DNA from: Zoroaster sp. YZ-2022
Lineage: Eukaryota; Echinodermata; Asteroidea; Forcipulatida; Zoroasteridae
Direction: 5' to 3'
Assembly (NCBI GenBank): GCA_029582265.1
Contig: CM055816.1
Coordinates: 81,462,472-81,526,471, forward strand
Length of the DNA: 64,000 nucleotides
Positions within the stretch are counted from its first letter, which is position 1, and the number at the start of each line of letters is the position of its first letter. Under the pieces are notes generated by a model that made no database searches, was not told the DNA's origin, and saw only the letters and a program-made list of their open reading frames with translations. The translations under genes and the position numbers were made by a program. Shown in pieces: positions 1-11,199 of the stretch.

Positions 1-628
1 ATAAAAAGAGTTTAAATTGTTGCTGCATCTAGTTTATCTATTATATTGCATAATAATCAAGGCAATTAGACATGTTTAAAGGCAAGAAATATGCTGATCT
101 ACTCATGTGGTACAAGTTACACGTACATTATGGTCACAAGACAAAATGTGCATGGGTATTAATTAAGGTACAATGCATCTTTGATATTCTCTGAAATAAT
201 ATGTTAAAACAATTAGTTTCAAGGAAACTTTCAAGTTGTCCCTCATACAGTCCTCAGATGTGAAACAAGAAAATATTTCTTGAAGTACATGTATAAGGGT
301 GACAGTGCAATCCGGAAGAGTTGTCTCAACAAATACATGTCAACTGGTGTCCACGATAAAAGAAATTTAAAAGAAAGCGTCCAGAGTAGACTGATGCTGG
401 AATCAACACTCATCGAAAGAAATTTGTTCATGATAAATATCTATTCCTTGCCATGGTGCATAAAATAAATTTATGGTTCCTATCTATGTATGGAGAAACT
501 GAAGTTCAGCCAATGGTCAAAATAAGATTGAAGAGCAAAAATAAACATGGTACTGCTCCAAAGTTGATTAGGCAGTCCAGTTTACAGGCAAGACAAGAAA
601 AAACCATTAGAAGACTTATTTTAATTCA
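1..628. other. AT-rich non-coding flank, no gene recognised
   Basis: Short open frames here have no recognisable domain, repeat structure or convincing splice context. The stretch from about 480 to 628 lies just downstream of the minus-strand recombinase-like gene and is probably its 3' flank. Confidence 0.4.
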
Positions 629-2984
629 TTATGGTGACTTTTGTTCCTGCCTCTTCAGTTTCGACAAAGCCTTACCATTGAGATGTTGTATTTTGTTTTT
701 CACATCTTTCCAGCTTTTGTCTTCAAGTAGTCCCTTGCTCCTCTGGTAGTCCCTTGCTCCTCTGGATTACCAAAAAACCAACAGACTTGGTAGGACATTT
801 CCTCGTTTTTAAGAGGACTTGAACTTCTTTTTGGTTTAGAAGAAATTGTTCTTGTTCTGTCCTCCACTTATTGTACTGTCTTCCTCCCCTTGCCCTCTGT
901 GATTCAGGTGATTGTTTCCCACTGGATGTACATGTAGATGGGACTTCAGCTGGGATTTCAGCCGGCAGTTCTTTTCTTGTGACCTGCTGTTCAGGATCGT
1001 CATCTTCTTCATGATCACTGTCATCTCCATCATCATCGCACACCGTTTCTTCTGGATCAATGGTGATTTCTTCAAGAGATTTTCCTTTATACTCATGAAT
1101 CTTCCCTTTCTGTGCTAAACTGAGCAATTTGCTCATTTTGGCAAGGAGGACTGTCTCAACTGGTAACCTGTAATATTCACGATGGGTAGCTATGTTGTGG
1201 CCCATATGATTAGCTAGCTGCTCTAACTCATTTTTTTTAAGATTCAGTATCTGTGACAATGTAGCTAAATTCTTCCTCAACTTGGTGCATCGGATGTTCT
1301 CTGGATGCTTCAGTTTTGGACTCGTGGCGTCTGCCAACTCGGCAACAGCTTGATATGCCCGCATTGGAGTAGTTGCTCCTGCTGCAACTCGGGCAAAGAG
1401 GAATGTTTTCTCCTTGTTATGTGATGCAAGGATGTCCATACTTTCTTTGATGTTCTCTGGAATAAGAATGGGTACCCCTCTACCCCTCTTCCCTCTCACC
1501 ATCAAAATGTTCATCCTTTGAAGAGACACCTTCTCTGGTGGTGTTAAAGATTGAAACACCTCATCATGGACAGGCTTCTTACTTGAAATCTGTTTGGTGT
1601 AGTCATCAACTGTCAGCAATTCTACTTCCTTTGGTCTTCTTCGGTTGAAAACTACAAGCTGAGTCATGGTTACCTTTGCAAGCTGAGAGTACAATGTTGA
1701 TGTAAGACATCCTGTCTTGGTCATCTCTCTCTTTACCGTTTCTTCGCACTTGTTCAAGTAACCATTAAACTTCACACAATCTTCAGTGAGTGGAAGAACC
1801 TTGGGGGCCTTCCAGCTCCTCTCTTGCCTTTGGCGATGTGCAGAGGCATTAACATCTATTCTCCATTCAGTCTCTCTCAGATGAAGGAAGTCATCTACTT
1901 CAGTAATTCTTTCTCTGTTCTGCTCCTTGATGAAGAAATTTTTCACAACGAGAGCTAGATCAGTGAGGGCAAATCCTACTTTGAGAGCAGTAGAGTAGGA
2001 GTTGTGCACACCCTTGACCTCATCATATCCTGAAATAATGCGTGCACACTGGACAGCAACATCAAATGAAGCTGGATTGATGATATCCCTTGCTTGTCTG
2101 ATTCGAGAATCAAGACTTCGGGCATGGAAAACAACTTTGCTTAAAATCCTCATTTTTTCACTTGCCTTATCTGTCTTGCGTGACGAGTTGCTCTTGTTCA
2201 GGACATTGTCCCCTACTTTAAGTATTTCTGGATCATTTTTTGCAATTAATGATATTTTATCAGGAGTCATATTTTGAACTACTTGTCTTAGTTGACCTGA
2301 TATGTCATACTTTGGTGGTATCAACATTCTGCCTGTTTTTACATGTTGTGTACCAGCTGATACAGCCTTATCCTGTATTTTTGGACAGATTTTCTTATGT
2401 ATCCAGAGGGAGTTTCTATGGAAATAACCTAAACAGGTACTGCATGGTACGTAGTCTGTGATGAGTGCTCCTTTCTTCTGTTTGCTTGATGCAGGCCGCT
2501 TTCTAACAATGAGGTCGTTGGCCTCACCATTGTGAACACGTAGATTATGCTCGTGGTTACCTAAATTACGTATGTAAAGCCATTTCATACGCCGCTGAAT
2601 TCTGTTTTCCTTAGGCACTGCCATTACCTCAGCAACTAATGCCTGTTCAGGATGTTTTCGACAGCAATGCCGTGGAAGTTTTTTCTGTCGCTTTTCACAA
2701 AACAGACAATAAGAGTACTTGTAACTTAATTTGTCAACTACAAATTTTGTTACACCCTCATCCCCCTGAAGACTTTCAGACGACGCATCACTCTCGTCTT
2801 CACTGCAGCTGTTATCTTCATCATCATCTTCATCACTGACAATGTTCATTTCATATTTCTCATTACTACCTATGAAGCTGTCACTGTCGTCTTCACTTTC
2901 ACTACTTACTTCATAGTCACTGTCAATGTCACTTTCCACATCGTCATTTTCAAAGCTGCTGTCCTCTTCATCACTTTGATTGGG
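629..2984 (-). CDS. Zinc-finger / tyrosine-recombinase-like protein (Crypton-like fold), last large exon, C terminus disrupted
   Basis: Seen: one long minus-strand open frame. It reads to a stop at 723-725, and the probable original stop is at 629-631. Numbering from the ATG at 2997-2999, the order is a Ser/Asp/Glu-rich tail (1-85), a Cys/His finger (about 98-116), a second finger (about 186-205), an Arg/Glu box (about 453-458), an LRK box (about 574-576), an HMGH motif (598-601), Tyr609-Tyr610, an acidic linker and a C-terminal KW-TEQEQ segment. Family knowledge: Arg..Arg..H-x-x-H..Tyr in this order is the tyrosine recombinase catalytic pattern; the usual His before LR is Thr/Lys here. Start: the ATG follows no Kozak-like context and lies in a pyrimidine run ending TTTACAG, so the real exon probably begins at 2984 after a splice acceptor and upstream exons are missing. 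A 19-bp tandem duplication at 728-765 shifts the frame. Without it a lysine-rich tail of about 30 residues would follow. Inference: a domesticated or decayed recombinase-like gene. Confidence 0.7.
728..765. repeat. 19-bp perfect tandem duplication inside coding sequence
   Basis: TAGTCCCTTGCTCCTCTGG occurs twice head to tail (728-746 and 747-765). Nineteen is not a multiple of three, so it shifts the minus-strand frame and brings a stop at 723-725. The single-copy reading stays open to 629-631. Confidence 0.9.
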
Positions 2985-3510
2985 CTGTAAAAAAAACATG
3001 CTTTACTAAACCTCCTGTCCCTCTTTCAATTGTTATCTGATCTGACTGTATAAACAGTTGGGCATCAATTTTAGCATGATGTGAAGAAACAAATAGCTTT
3101 TTCAAAATATTTTCTCAAAACTAATTTTCAAAAATTTCTCCTCTCACAAGTCAATCTGTATGCGCTTTAGTGTAGTTGGTTACCAATGAGCAAAACCTGA
3201 AGAAAAAGTTTTAAAAAGTGCTATTTTGATCACTTAATTTGTCAACTACAAATTTTACACTCTCATCCCCCAGAAGACTTTCAGACGACGCATCACTGTC
3301 ATCTTCACTGCAGCTGTTATCTTCATTATCATCTTCAATGGACTGACAATGTTCATTTCATACTTTTCGTTACTACGTACCCATGAAGCTGTCACTGTCG
3401 TCTTAACTTTAGCTTTTTCAAAATATCTCAAATCTAATTTTCAAAAATGTTCACCTTTCACAAGTCTATCTAGGCGCTTTAGCATAGTTGGTTACCAATG
3501 AGCAAAACTT
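2732..3510. repeat. Diverged direct duplication covering the 5' part of the recombinase-like exon and its upstream flank
   Basis: Two tracts recur about 500 and 300 bp apart. Coding sequence at about 2732-2900 reappears diverged at about 3234-3410, and upstream sequence at about 3085-3210 reappears at about 3410-3510 (GTTGGTTACCAATGAGCAAA is in both). The outer copy has indels and is not open, so it is a dead duplicate of the acidic N-terminal coding region. Confidence 0.75.
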
Positions 3511-3790
3511 GGATGTATTTTCTATATACCACAAATGTAAATAGGACAGCACACAGATATTTTGCAATAGACAGTGACTAAAGAGTTTTTTTTTTCGAAT
3601 ATTCAAACCAGCAAAAAGGTATTTGAATATTCTACTACATCACTCGAAGTAGTCAATATTTGTGTACTACACAACTATTTCTTACGGGTAATCGTGCTTG
3701 CTGGATTTCATGATGACTGGTTTTTGCTCCATGATCTGAAACATCACCTAATATATTGGGGAGAAAAAAGACCAAAATTGAGACAGAAAC

Positions 3791-3997
3791 TCAGCGACGT
3801 AGCCAGGGTTGTCTCCATAGGGGGCAAATTGGGGGATGGATGTTACAGTGGGGGATGGATGTTACAGTGGGGGGGGGGTGGCGCTCACAGTGATTTTTCT
3901 TTATAATGCTATTCTTTTCTGAATTTTCAGTGGGGGGACGACTAGGGGGCTGACGATTTTTTATGCGGGGGGTGCCCCCCCCCCAGCTACGCCACTG
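3791..3997. mobile_element. Non-autonomous hAT-type MITE
   Basis: The ends are inverted repeats: CAGCGACGTAGCCAGGG on the left, and the complement of CAGCTACGCCACTG on the right. The 8-bp sequence CAGAAACT flanks both sides (3783-3790 and 3998-4005). An 8-bp target duplication with CAG..CTG ends is typical of hAT transposons. The 207-bp interior is G/C-run rich and non-coding. Confidence 0.8.
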
Positions 3998-4005
3998 CAG
4001 AAACT

Positions 4006-4974
4006 GATAAAAACAATCCCTTTTTCTTGAAAATGACAGCACACCAGTTGCCATGATTTCACATGATGCTTGAGACTATTTACTTAAATTTAATGAGGGC
4101 ATTAGGTATTTCATAATTTTGAATGTTGCACATGTCAGGCAATAGTCAAGTTTGCTGAAGGGGCAATATAACTAAATTCTGTCCATTCATGAACAATGTA
4201 AGCTTACCTCTTGTAGGTTGCTTGGCTCCCTGGTAATCAGATATCAGGTACATGTCTAACTGCATGACACTGTATGTGGCAATGCAGTCAAGTAGCCAAT
4301 TCAGTTTTACGACAGGGGCGTGGTTTTTGGAACTCAAGGCTAGAAATAAAATGTTAAAATGATGAGTATGTTTTGAATAATGTGCATTTGCCTTGTTCTT
4401 TCTTAATCTAAATGCAGAAATTATTTTGCCATTTCTGTTAAACGTAGTGTACATGATTGGTCATTGTTGCAATTTTCAGAAATGGGCGGATTTGGGGGTT
4501 AGTATTTTATAGGAAATATTGTTCCACTGACCTGTTCAAAGATTTGCATTCTTGGAAAAAATGAGAGAAAAACGGCATTTGTTTTCAACCATCAGGCGGC
4601 ATTTGTTGTAGCGCCCTCTTGTAAAATAAGCCCAATTTTGTAAATGGGATCGTTTTCAATTGGTCACATAACATGTACATAGGCCGAGCGGTACGTACAT
4701 GCGGCGAACGTCCAAGTTCCACTGCATGCACTGGTGACAACGCGTCGCTTTGGTACACTACGCGTACGACATGTACACACATATCACGTACAATAATTGC
4801 AACCTTGCACCTGTTTTTGGATTGTTAACCCATTTTAGACAATGCGGACTAACTACATTCGGTCAATAGAAGACAGTTTTCCAACAATTGTTCGGCCAAA
4901 CAATCATTAGATCGAAAACGATAGAAATTTCCACTTTTCTTGAAAACGACAGGATGATTAAGACTACTATTAAC
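4006..4974. other. Intergenic, no gene recognised
   Basis: No open frame with recognisable domains. It contains ACATGTACATA-type motifs and CpG-rich stretches near 4680-4770. Upstream exons of the recombinase-like gene could lie here but none could be defined. Confidence 0.35.
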
Positions 4975-5094
4975 TTACAGTCCATTAAGGTACATTGTAT
5001 TTCGCGTTGTTGGAGTTTGTTCTAGCAGTCTTGCAGCTTGCAGTTGCGAAAGTGTGTCGTGGGGAACAAGTACCATTTTCTTGGTGTGCTGCAT
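4975..5094 (-). pseudogene. Small ORF resembling a Polinton/adintovirus-type structural gene (truncated)
   Basis: A clean 39-codon frame opens with ATG at 5092-5094, two bases downstream of the stop of the preceding relic. The start of its product contains the KMVLVP motif that I recall from short proteins next to the pX-like gene of Maverick/Polinton and adintovirus elements in invertebrate genomes. The frame ends at a stop well short of the usual length. The pairing and tight spacing with the neighbour support the call. The family link is from memory and needs a profile search. Confidence 0.45.
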
Positions 5095-5096
5095 CG

Positions 5097-5414
5097 TTAC
5101 TTGAAGAGCAGACCGCCAAGTGCACTCAGAACAGGGGTCAGCAATGCGCAGGAATCCACCTTTGATGAAGAATTTTCTTCTTCTGGACGCTAAGTTTTTT
5201 GGTGGAGAGGGCTCTGATGTGATGTTTGTATTTGTTTAGTTTTCTTTTGTCGGCGGGTTTCAGACTTATGTTCCCATTGAGGATGTTGAGGGCGCACTCA
5301 CACACACAAGCGATAAGTTCTTTACTGGCTCCTGGATCACACCCTGACGCTGTTTGGTATTTCCTTTGCTAGGACTTGCAGGTACGGAGCATGGTTCCGC
5401 ACGCGCTTAGACAT
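5097..5414 (-). pseudogene. Frame-broken relic of a basic Polinton/adintovirus-type (pX-like) protein
   Basis: The minus strand opens with ATG at 5412-5414 and ends at 5097-5099. Recognisable family segments (a Cys-rich alpha-helical stretch, a lysine-rich core, a Gly/Leu-rich hydrophobic C terminus) lie in different reading frames, so at least two or three indels have broken it. This layout matches a small basic protein common in Polinton/Maverick and adintovirus-like elements. No polymerase, integrase or capsid gene is visible next to it, and the upstream side runs into the assembly gap at 5461. The fragment is described only; no repaired reading is given. Confidence 0.5.
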
Positions 5415-5460
5415 CTTCAAATGAATGACGTGCTCGGATCCTCACTTCATTTTCCTTCGG

Positions 5461-5960
5461 NNNNNNNNNNNNNNNNNNNNNNNNNNNNNNNNNNNNNNNN
5501 NNNNNNNNNNNNNNNNNNNNNNNNNNNNNNNNNNNNNNNNNNNNNNNNNNNNNNNNNNNNNNNNNNNNNNNNNNNNNNNNNNNNNNNNNNNNNNNNNNNN
5601 NNNNNNNNNNNNNNNNNNNNNNNNNNNNNNNNNNNNNNNNNNNNNNNNNNNNNNNNNNNNNNNNNNNNNNNNNNNNNNNNNNNNNNNNNNNNNNNNNNNN
5701 NNNNNNNNNNNNNNNNNNNNNNNNNNNNNNNNNNNNNNNNNNNNNNNNNNNNNNNNNNNNNNNNNNNNNNNNNNNNNNNNNNNNNNNNNNNNNNNNNNNN
5801 NNNNNNNNNNNNNNNNNNNNNNNNNNNNNNNNNNNNNNNNNNNNNNNNNNNNNNNNNNNNNNNNNNNNNNNNNNNNNNNNNNNNNNNNNNNNNNNNNNNN
5901 NNNNNNNNNNNNNNNNNNNNNNNNNNNNNNNNNNNNNNNNNNNNNNNNNNNNNNNNNNNN
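5461..5960. other. Assembly gap (500 N)
   Basis: Exactly 500 N, which usually means a scaffold join of unknown length. Open frames running through it are artefacts. Confidence 0.98.
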
Positions 5961-6110
5961 CACCTGCTTCTCCGTGATGTCTTTCATGTGCATACATTGT
6001 ATGCATGCTGTGTACATGCATTATGTGTGGGATCAAACGGTCAAAGCTAGGGACCTGTGATTGGCCATCGTTTAAAAGGAACCGCCCACAAAACAACAAT
6101 TCTTGCATAT
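5961..6110. repeat. Local repeat family, copy 1 of 3
   Basis: The block ending GGCCATCGTTTAAAAGGAAC..CAACAATTCTTGCAT is nearly identical to 7648-7797 and partly repeated at 8440-8510. It abuts the assembly gap, so the true left end of this copy is unknown. Confidence 0.8.
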
Positions 6111-6139
6111 CATTATGATTTTTAATACATGACAACTCA

Positions 6140-7110
6140 TACACGATGCCAAAATTTCATCTAAATATTCGAAAATCCATTAAAAGAGTGCAACTTTGTC
6201 AAAGTAATCGACTACTTAATTTCAGGAGACATGATTGTATGAAGGCGGATCTTGACCCATTATATCTGGCCCATTGTGTCCATCAGCCTATTATGTCCAG
6301 AGGCCCATTATATCCGGCCCATTGTGTCCACAAGCCTATTATGTCCAGCATGTCGGAAGTAAATATTGTTAAAGCCCTGTCTCGATGCATTTCTCATGAT
6401 ATGCATATAGATAAAAACTGAACTCTGAAATTTTCTGAGAACAAAAATTATAAGTGTTTCCCACTCATTGACAGGATAATCCCAAGGCGTGCATTTTATG
6501 AACTGAAATACATGAACTAAATTGCCATATTACTTGCATATGGCATTATAGTCTTTCAAATAGGTTATTGAATGCCATAATTGATTGGGTGTATTACTTA
6601 CACGACCATGATAATGACTATAAAGAATATGCTCGCTCGAGGTTATCATATTTTACAGAACCTACAAAAATAATTTGCTGGCATATTATTGTATATAACA
6701 TATGGAACGTGTGTGTGTGTGTGGGGGGGGGGGGGGTACCCTGTAATGTGAAACATTTGATTATTGACAAAGTAACCCACGTTTTATGCGCTATCATTTT
6801 ATATAATTTACTAACATGTTCTGCGATATAATTTTAGTAATCATAAAAGCATTACAGGTTTTGTTTTTCGTATGCACTAACAGTAATTAATCAGTAAACA
6901 CAAATAATGCAAATTTAAACAATTAAATAAAACATTTTGCAAAATTATTTCTTTCTGAGACCCATTTAGCAAAAAAAGTCTTTGCAGTCTTGCTTATATT
7001 GCACATTTTTAAAAGAAATGTATTAACTAAAGTGCCATATTTGTTGTTACTGACATTATAGACTTTCAAATTGGTTATTGAATGTTATACACTATGGGAT
7101 GTATTGTTTA
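6140..7110. repeat. Dispersed local non-coding repeat, copies also at 11,200-12,270
   Basis: Shared blocks include AGGAGACATGATTGTATGAA (about 6226; also about 12,231), GTGTATTACTTACACGACCA (about 6588; related at 11,205 and 11,817) and the ACAAAGTAACC..TTTTATGCG segment (about 6767 and 12,017). The order is similar but the copies are diverged. No coding sense is visible. Confidence 0.65.
6240..6355. repeat. CCCATTATGTCC-type short tandem block
   Basis: A phrase of about 28 bp resembling GCCCATTATGTCCGGCCCAT is repeated imperfectly here and again at 9661-9755. In both places it ends near CGGAAGTA. Confidence 0.6.
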
Positions 7111-7647
7111 AATGATCATGAAAATATGCCTTCCCCAGTAGTTCCAATGTTTGTTTTACTACGGCCTCGAGCGCCTGCAGGAACGTGCCCCTACTGGCTA
7201 GAGGTCTGCGCCCGCTGCTAAAAAATCGAACTTCAGGGTTTCTCTTGTACTGTTGGACCAAAGTCCTCTCTGCACAAATCATGTGCCCAAGAGAACCCGA
7301 TTGGAGGCAAGAAGAGTGGGTTCCAAATTGGCCACGTCGCTGCAGCATGTGGTCTCTTTGTCAAGGTCTGTCAATGCACTCAAAACTAGATTTGCCCAAG
7401 GCGCGTCGGAACAGTTTGGTCGCATTGCCCCACTTACATGGACCTATCCGAACTCCCCGTTACAGCCATTGCACACACAATGCATGACATATGCATACAT
7501 ACGGTATGTACGTGTACATAATATAGAGACAGTGACCATTCTGGCGATGCGCCATGATCTTTCTTTATTTGTCAAAATTCAAAGCGTAGATGATTATGCC
7601 AAATTTAAAAACGAAAGACGTGTTCTCATTGGTTATAGGCCCAGCAC
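7111..7647. other. Unassigned region with open frames on both strands
   Basis: Open frames of up to 160 codons exist on either strand around 7085-7744, but none shows a recognisable motif, and the longer plus-strand frame runs into the local repeat at 7648. It could be a relic of a mobile element. I cannot assign it. Confidence 0.25.
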
Positions 7648-7797
7648 CTGCTTCTCCGTGATGTCTTTCATGTGCATACATTGTATGCATGCTGTGTACA
7701 TGCATTATGTGTGGGATCAAACGGTCAAAGCTAGGGGCCTGTGATTGGCCATCGTTTAAAAGGAACCGCCCACAAAACAACAATTCTTGCATAATTA
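7648..7797. repeat. Local repeat family, copy 2 of 3
   Basis: Almost identical to 5961-6110 over about 150 bp (CACCTGCTTCTCCGTGATGT at the start), differing by a few substitutions and a short indel near the end. Confidence 0.85.
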
Positions 7798-7956
7798 TGA
7801 TTTCCATCGGATTTCCAATGGGAAAATAAAGAAACACATAAACTCTCGATGACAGACTGAACGATAGCTTTTGATTCAGTTCGAAAGTGTATGCACAACC
7901 GTATCCACGACTCGGTTTATATTTATATCGCTGTGTACAGTGTAATGTACATGTAC

Positions 7957-8040
7957 ATGATATTATTATTATTATTATTACTATTATTGGTTTATTGTTA
8001 CACTATCGCAGCCAAAAAGGCTGAATTACAGTGATAATTA
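7957..8040 (-). mobile_element. LINE/SINE 3' tail with (TTA)n microsatellite
   Basis: A TTATTATTA run is followed by TTTATTGTTACACTATCGCA and GCCAAAAAGGCTGAATTACA. On the minus strand this is a short 3' end followed by an (AAT)n tail, the usual form of a 5'-truncated retroposon copy. The family is not determined. Confidence 0.45.
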
Positions 8041-8335
8041 CAATATATAAAAATATGCAAATAGGAATTAAATTATTAATGATTATTAAATATCAATATA
8101 CAAAAAAACAATACTATATAACATATTTACATTATACTTGTATTAAATTTAATTATAATTAAAACAAAAGAAAAGAACCAACATCAAAGAAGGCGAACAA
8201 ATAAAAGTACAAGCGTACTAAAGACATGAATAAGATAATAAAGTGGGGGGGGGGACGGGGGGGGGGAGAGTTGAAGCATTTTATATGTACATGTACATGA
8301 TATGTACACTATATGTAAATATGAAAAGATACACA
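8041..8335. other. AT-rich spacer with poly-G tract
   Basis: AT-rich sequence without genes. A G-tract at about 8245-8270 (runs of 10 or more G) is a possible polymerase-slippage site. Confidence 0.4.
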
Positions 8336-8650
8336 TTATCCGGGAACAGCGCACAGTGTGTGCTGAATTTCTGGGGCCAGAAACAGGTACAGGATGGGGT
8401 TACCGTGGTAAGTGCCCACTATGACAACAGCCTTGGTCAAGCTAGGGGCCTGTGATTGGCGATCGTTTAAATGGAACCGCCCACAAAGCAACAATTCTTG
8501 CATATGATTTCCATCAGATTTCCAACTCAGGAAAGTCCATATGTATTGACCCTATCCGGGGACAGTGCACAATGTGTGCTGAATTTCAGGGGCTAGAAAT
8601 GGGTACTGGATGGGGTTACCCACTACAACAGCCTTGGTCAAGGCTCGAAA
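8336..8650. repeat. Tandem duplication, unit about 215 bp
   Basis: A block with TATCCGGGAACAGCGCACAG, GTGTGCTGAATTTC and ACAACAGCCTTGGTCAAG at 8336-8440 recurs diverged at 8551-8645. Between them lies copy 3 of the local repeat (about 8440-8510). Confidence 0.75.
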
Positions 8651-10130
8651 ACCGATTATGGTGCCACGTAAGTATAAATTACCAATCTTTTATTGGTTTA
8701 CGAATCAGTTATTTTTTCCTAAGCTAAGTGCGTTGGCACTGATCAACGGCAGAAATTTTCTTTGTAGAGACTAAGTCTGCCTGAAGGTGTACTGTTGGGG
8801 AACAGTACAAAACACTGGCAAGCTACCGTTTTGGAAAAGGGTCCCTATTAATTATTTGGGAGCAAATTTGGACCATTTATAATTGAAGTCTTCGGTTTAA
8901 TTTTGTAAAAACATTTGGAGGGCTAAAAGTGTCAAAGGTCGATCTTTATTAGATACTGACCTTCATACGAGTCGACATGTATTTATTCAAAGCTAATTCC
9001 TCTTGTTGACATTCCCCGAAAAAGTGGTGCACATGCTAGTGCTCCCTGCAAATTGCACCATAGTTACGCTACTGGTAGTTTCGACCAAGGCTGTTGTACT
9101 GCGAACTTACAACGGTACCCCTATCCCGTACAGTGAGATCGTGGGTACAGTTATGCACTGCGACCTCATTATGTTCAACCCTACGTGTGACGAATAGTCA
9201 CTGTTTGTACATGTACATGTATGTATACATGTACATCAGTGTATATGTACATTAATTGTTTTCGTGTGTAATGTGACAATGTCATACCTTTATTTCCATG
9301 TTGTCAACAACTGACAATCTATAGGCCTATTGAGTATAACAGGTTAAGAGTACATTACATATTTTCAATATTAAGCACAGTTAACCGTAATTATATTAAG
9401 TGTAAATCACACTTTGACTGAATGTATACATTTTGAATCTTGACAGTATTACCAACATGTAGGGTGGAAATGAAACAATACTTTTGAATATTCCCTGTGA
9501 CAGACAAAGACTTAGACGTGATAAGGCGATGTAACAGGCATGTGAGACCTGACTAATAAATAATTCATAACAATAATAACATTTGATAATAATCTTAAAT
9601 CAATTGATAATCGACTGTGATTGTTTGTTTTTTTGTTTTTTTTGTACACTGGAGATTTATGTCTGCAGACCCATTTTGTCCGGGCCAGTGTGTCCGCATG
9701 CCCATTATGACGGGCCCATTTTGTTCACAGGCCCATTATGTCCGGCCCATCGGAAGTACATTTCTTTTACAGCCATGTACACTATTGATAATTTGTCTTT
9801 ATGCATTATTCACATGGATCTAAAATATGTACAGTTAAAAACTAATGCTTTCGATCAGTATGCTCTGATCGTCTTCAGGACAAACTGAACTTTGAAATTT
9901 TTCCGAGAAACCGCATGATAGGTGTTTTCTGCCTTAAAGACCATACAAAATGTTAAATATTTTCAACCCTATTTTAAAAAGTAAGTAATTCTAAGTAGGA
10001 ATCACCAAAAATAAGACTTTCATTATTTTTATTTAACCCTTCAAAAAACCCATGAAAATGTACTTCGCCATTACCGCGAACCGACTGGCCCGAAACAAAA
10101 GCCGTCGGGGACACTGTCATTGAGCCTATT
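8651..10130. other. Non-genic, repeat-rich
   Basis: Contains an ACATGTACATG-rich stretch (9207-9235), the second CCCATTATGTCC-type block (9661-9755) and AT-rich sequence. No convincing exon was found. Confidence 0.4.
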
Positions 10131-10403
10131 TTGATGACGTACATTTACGGGAGGGCGAACGCTAAACTGTTTACTGTGGTACGTTTTGTACACAAAGCAT
10201 ATTACATCGCGTACAGCTGCAAAAATAAGACTTCCGAAAGTGTTTTTGAAGAAGGTTCCAAAAGTAGTTCTGACCAATTGTGTTGTTCATCATCGTCATT
10301 TGATGGAGATTATACTGATGCCAAAGTTTGTGATATAAGTGACATAGAATCGTATCAATTAAGCCCAGAATGGACGAAATCCAGGCGAAAATGGCGAAGC
10401 TGA
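10131..10403 (+). CDS. Unrecognised open frame, serine-rich (doubtful)
   Basis: A 90-codon plus-strand frame with a Ser-rich, acidic middle and a basic end. No domain, no clear splice signals, and an antisense frame overlaps it. It could be a gene fragment, but nothing in the sequence proves coding use. Confidence 0.15.
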   Translation: MMTYIYGRANAKLFTVVRFVHKAYYIAYSCKNKTSESVFEEGSKSSSDQLCCSSSSFDGDYTDAKVCDISDIESYQLSPEWTKSRRKWRS

Positions 10404-11055
10404 AGGAAGATCTCGAGTCCGGCATAAGCGCCCATAATGGTACCCTATTTTTCTTGCTTTTTACGAACAAATATTCTAAGAGCAACCAAAGTTTTGAATG
10501 TCCAGTATTTGATTCGTTGAATTTTGTTATCAGGAAAGTTAATCTCACTGCAAAATATGTCCAAATTGTTCTTGTTTTGTGCCGATAAAAATAATCCTTT
10601 GGTGATCTTACCGGTGCTGTCAACCAGACTAATAGTTTGACTATGACTCGACCCCGCTGGGCACGGACGCACACGTCAAGGGGAATCCCATACACACATG
10701 TACATGTACGGCCACGGACAACGCGGCGGCAGCCAGACCGTTGTTAAGACGGCTCCTTTCGAGCTCCCGTAAAAGTACGTCATAAAAACAGGAAAAATGT
10801 TTCCTGCCGCCACGGGCCGCAAATGTCCAACAGACGTCGCGGATTTCAACCGCTGGAATTATGGCTGAAAATCATGATTTTTTCAGCAATTTTTTATTTG
10901 TTTTAATGTTTTTTGGAATAGCATATAAATAAGTAAATACATACTGAACAATTTTCAGTAAAAAAATCAAGGCACTTTGTATGGACTTTAATAATTATGT
11001 CCGCTCCACTCATTGACAGGTTATAAATCATCAGACGCGTGTCATCATCATGTGT

Positions 11056-11185
11056 CATCTGACTTGTTGAGATCCCGAGATAATTTATCTCAGGATGACG
11101 ACATCCCAAGATAAATTGTCTCAGAATCTCAACATAGATTCAGGAAGACGACATCCTAAGATAAATTATCTCAACAAGTCGGATG
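11056..11185. mobile_element. Short palindromic MITE
   Basis: CATCTGACTTGTTGAGA at 11,056-11,072 is matched by its near-perfect complement TCTCAACAAGTCGGATG at 11,169-11,185. The inside repeats GACGACATCC and a GATAA..TTATC motif. The target duplication is not clear. Confidence 0.6.
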
Positions 11186-11199
11186 GCACTTCCAGAGCT

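Noticed and set aside
5376..6144. Long frames across N stretches here and at 37,641-38,329
   Set aside because: They exist only because N has no stop codons.
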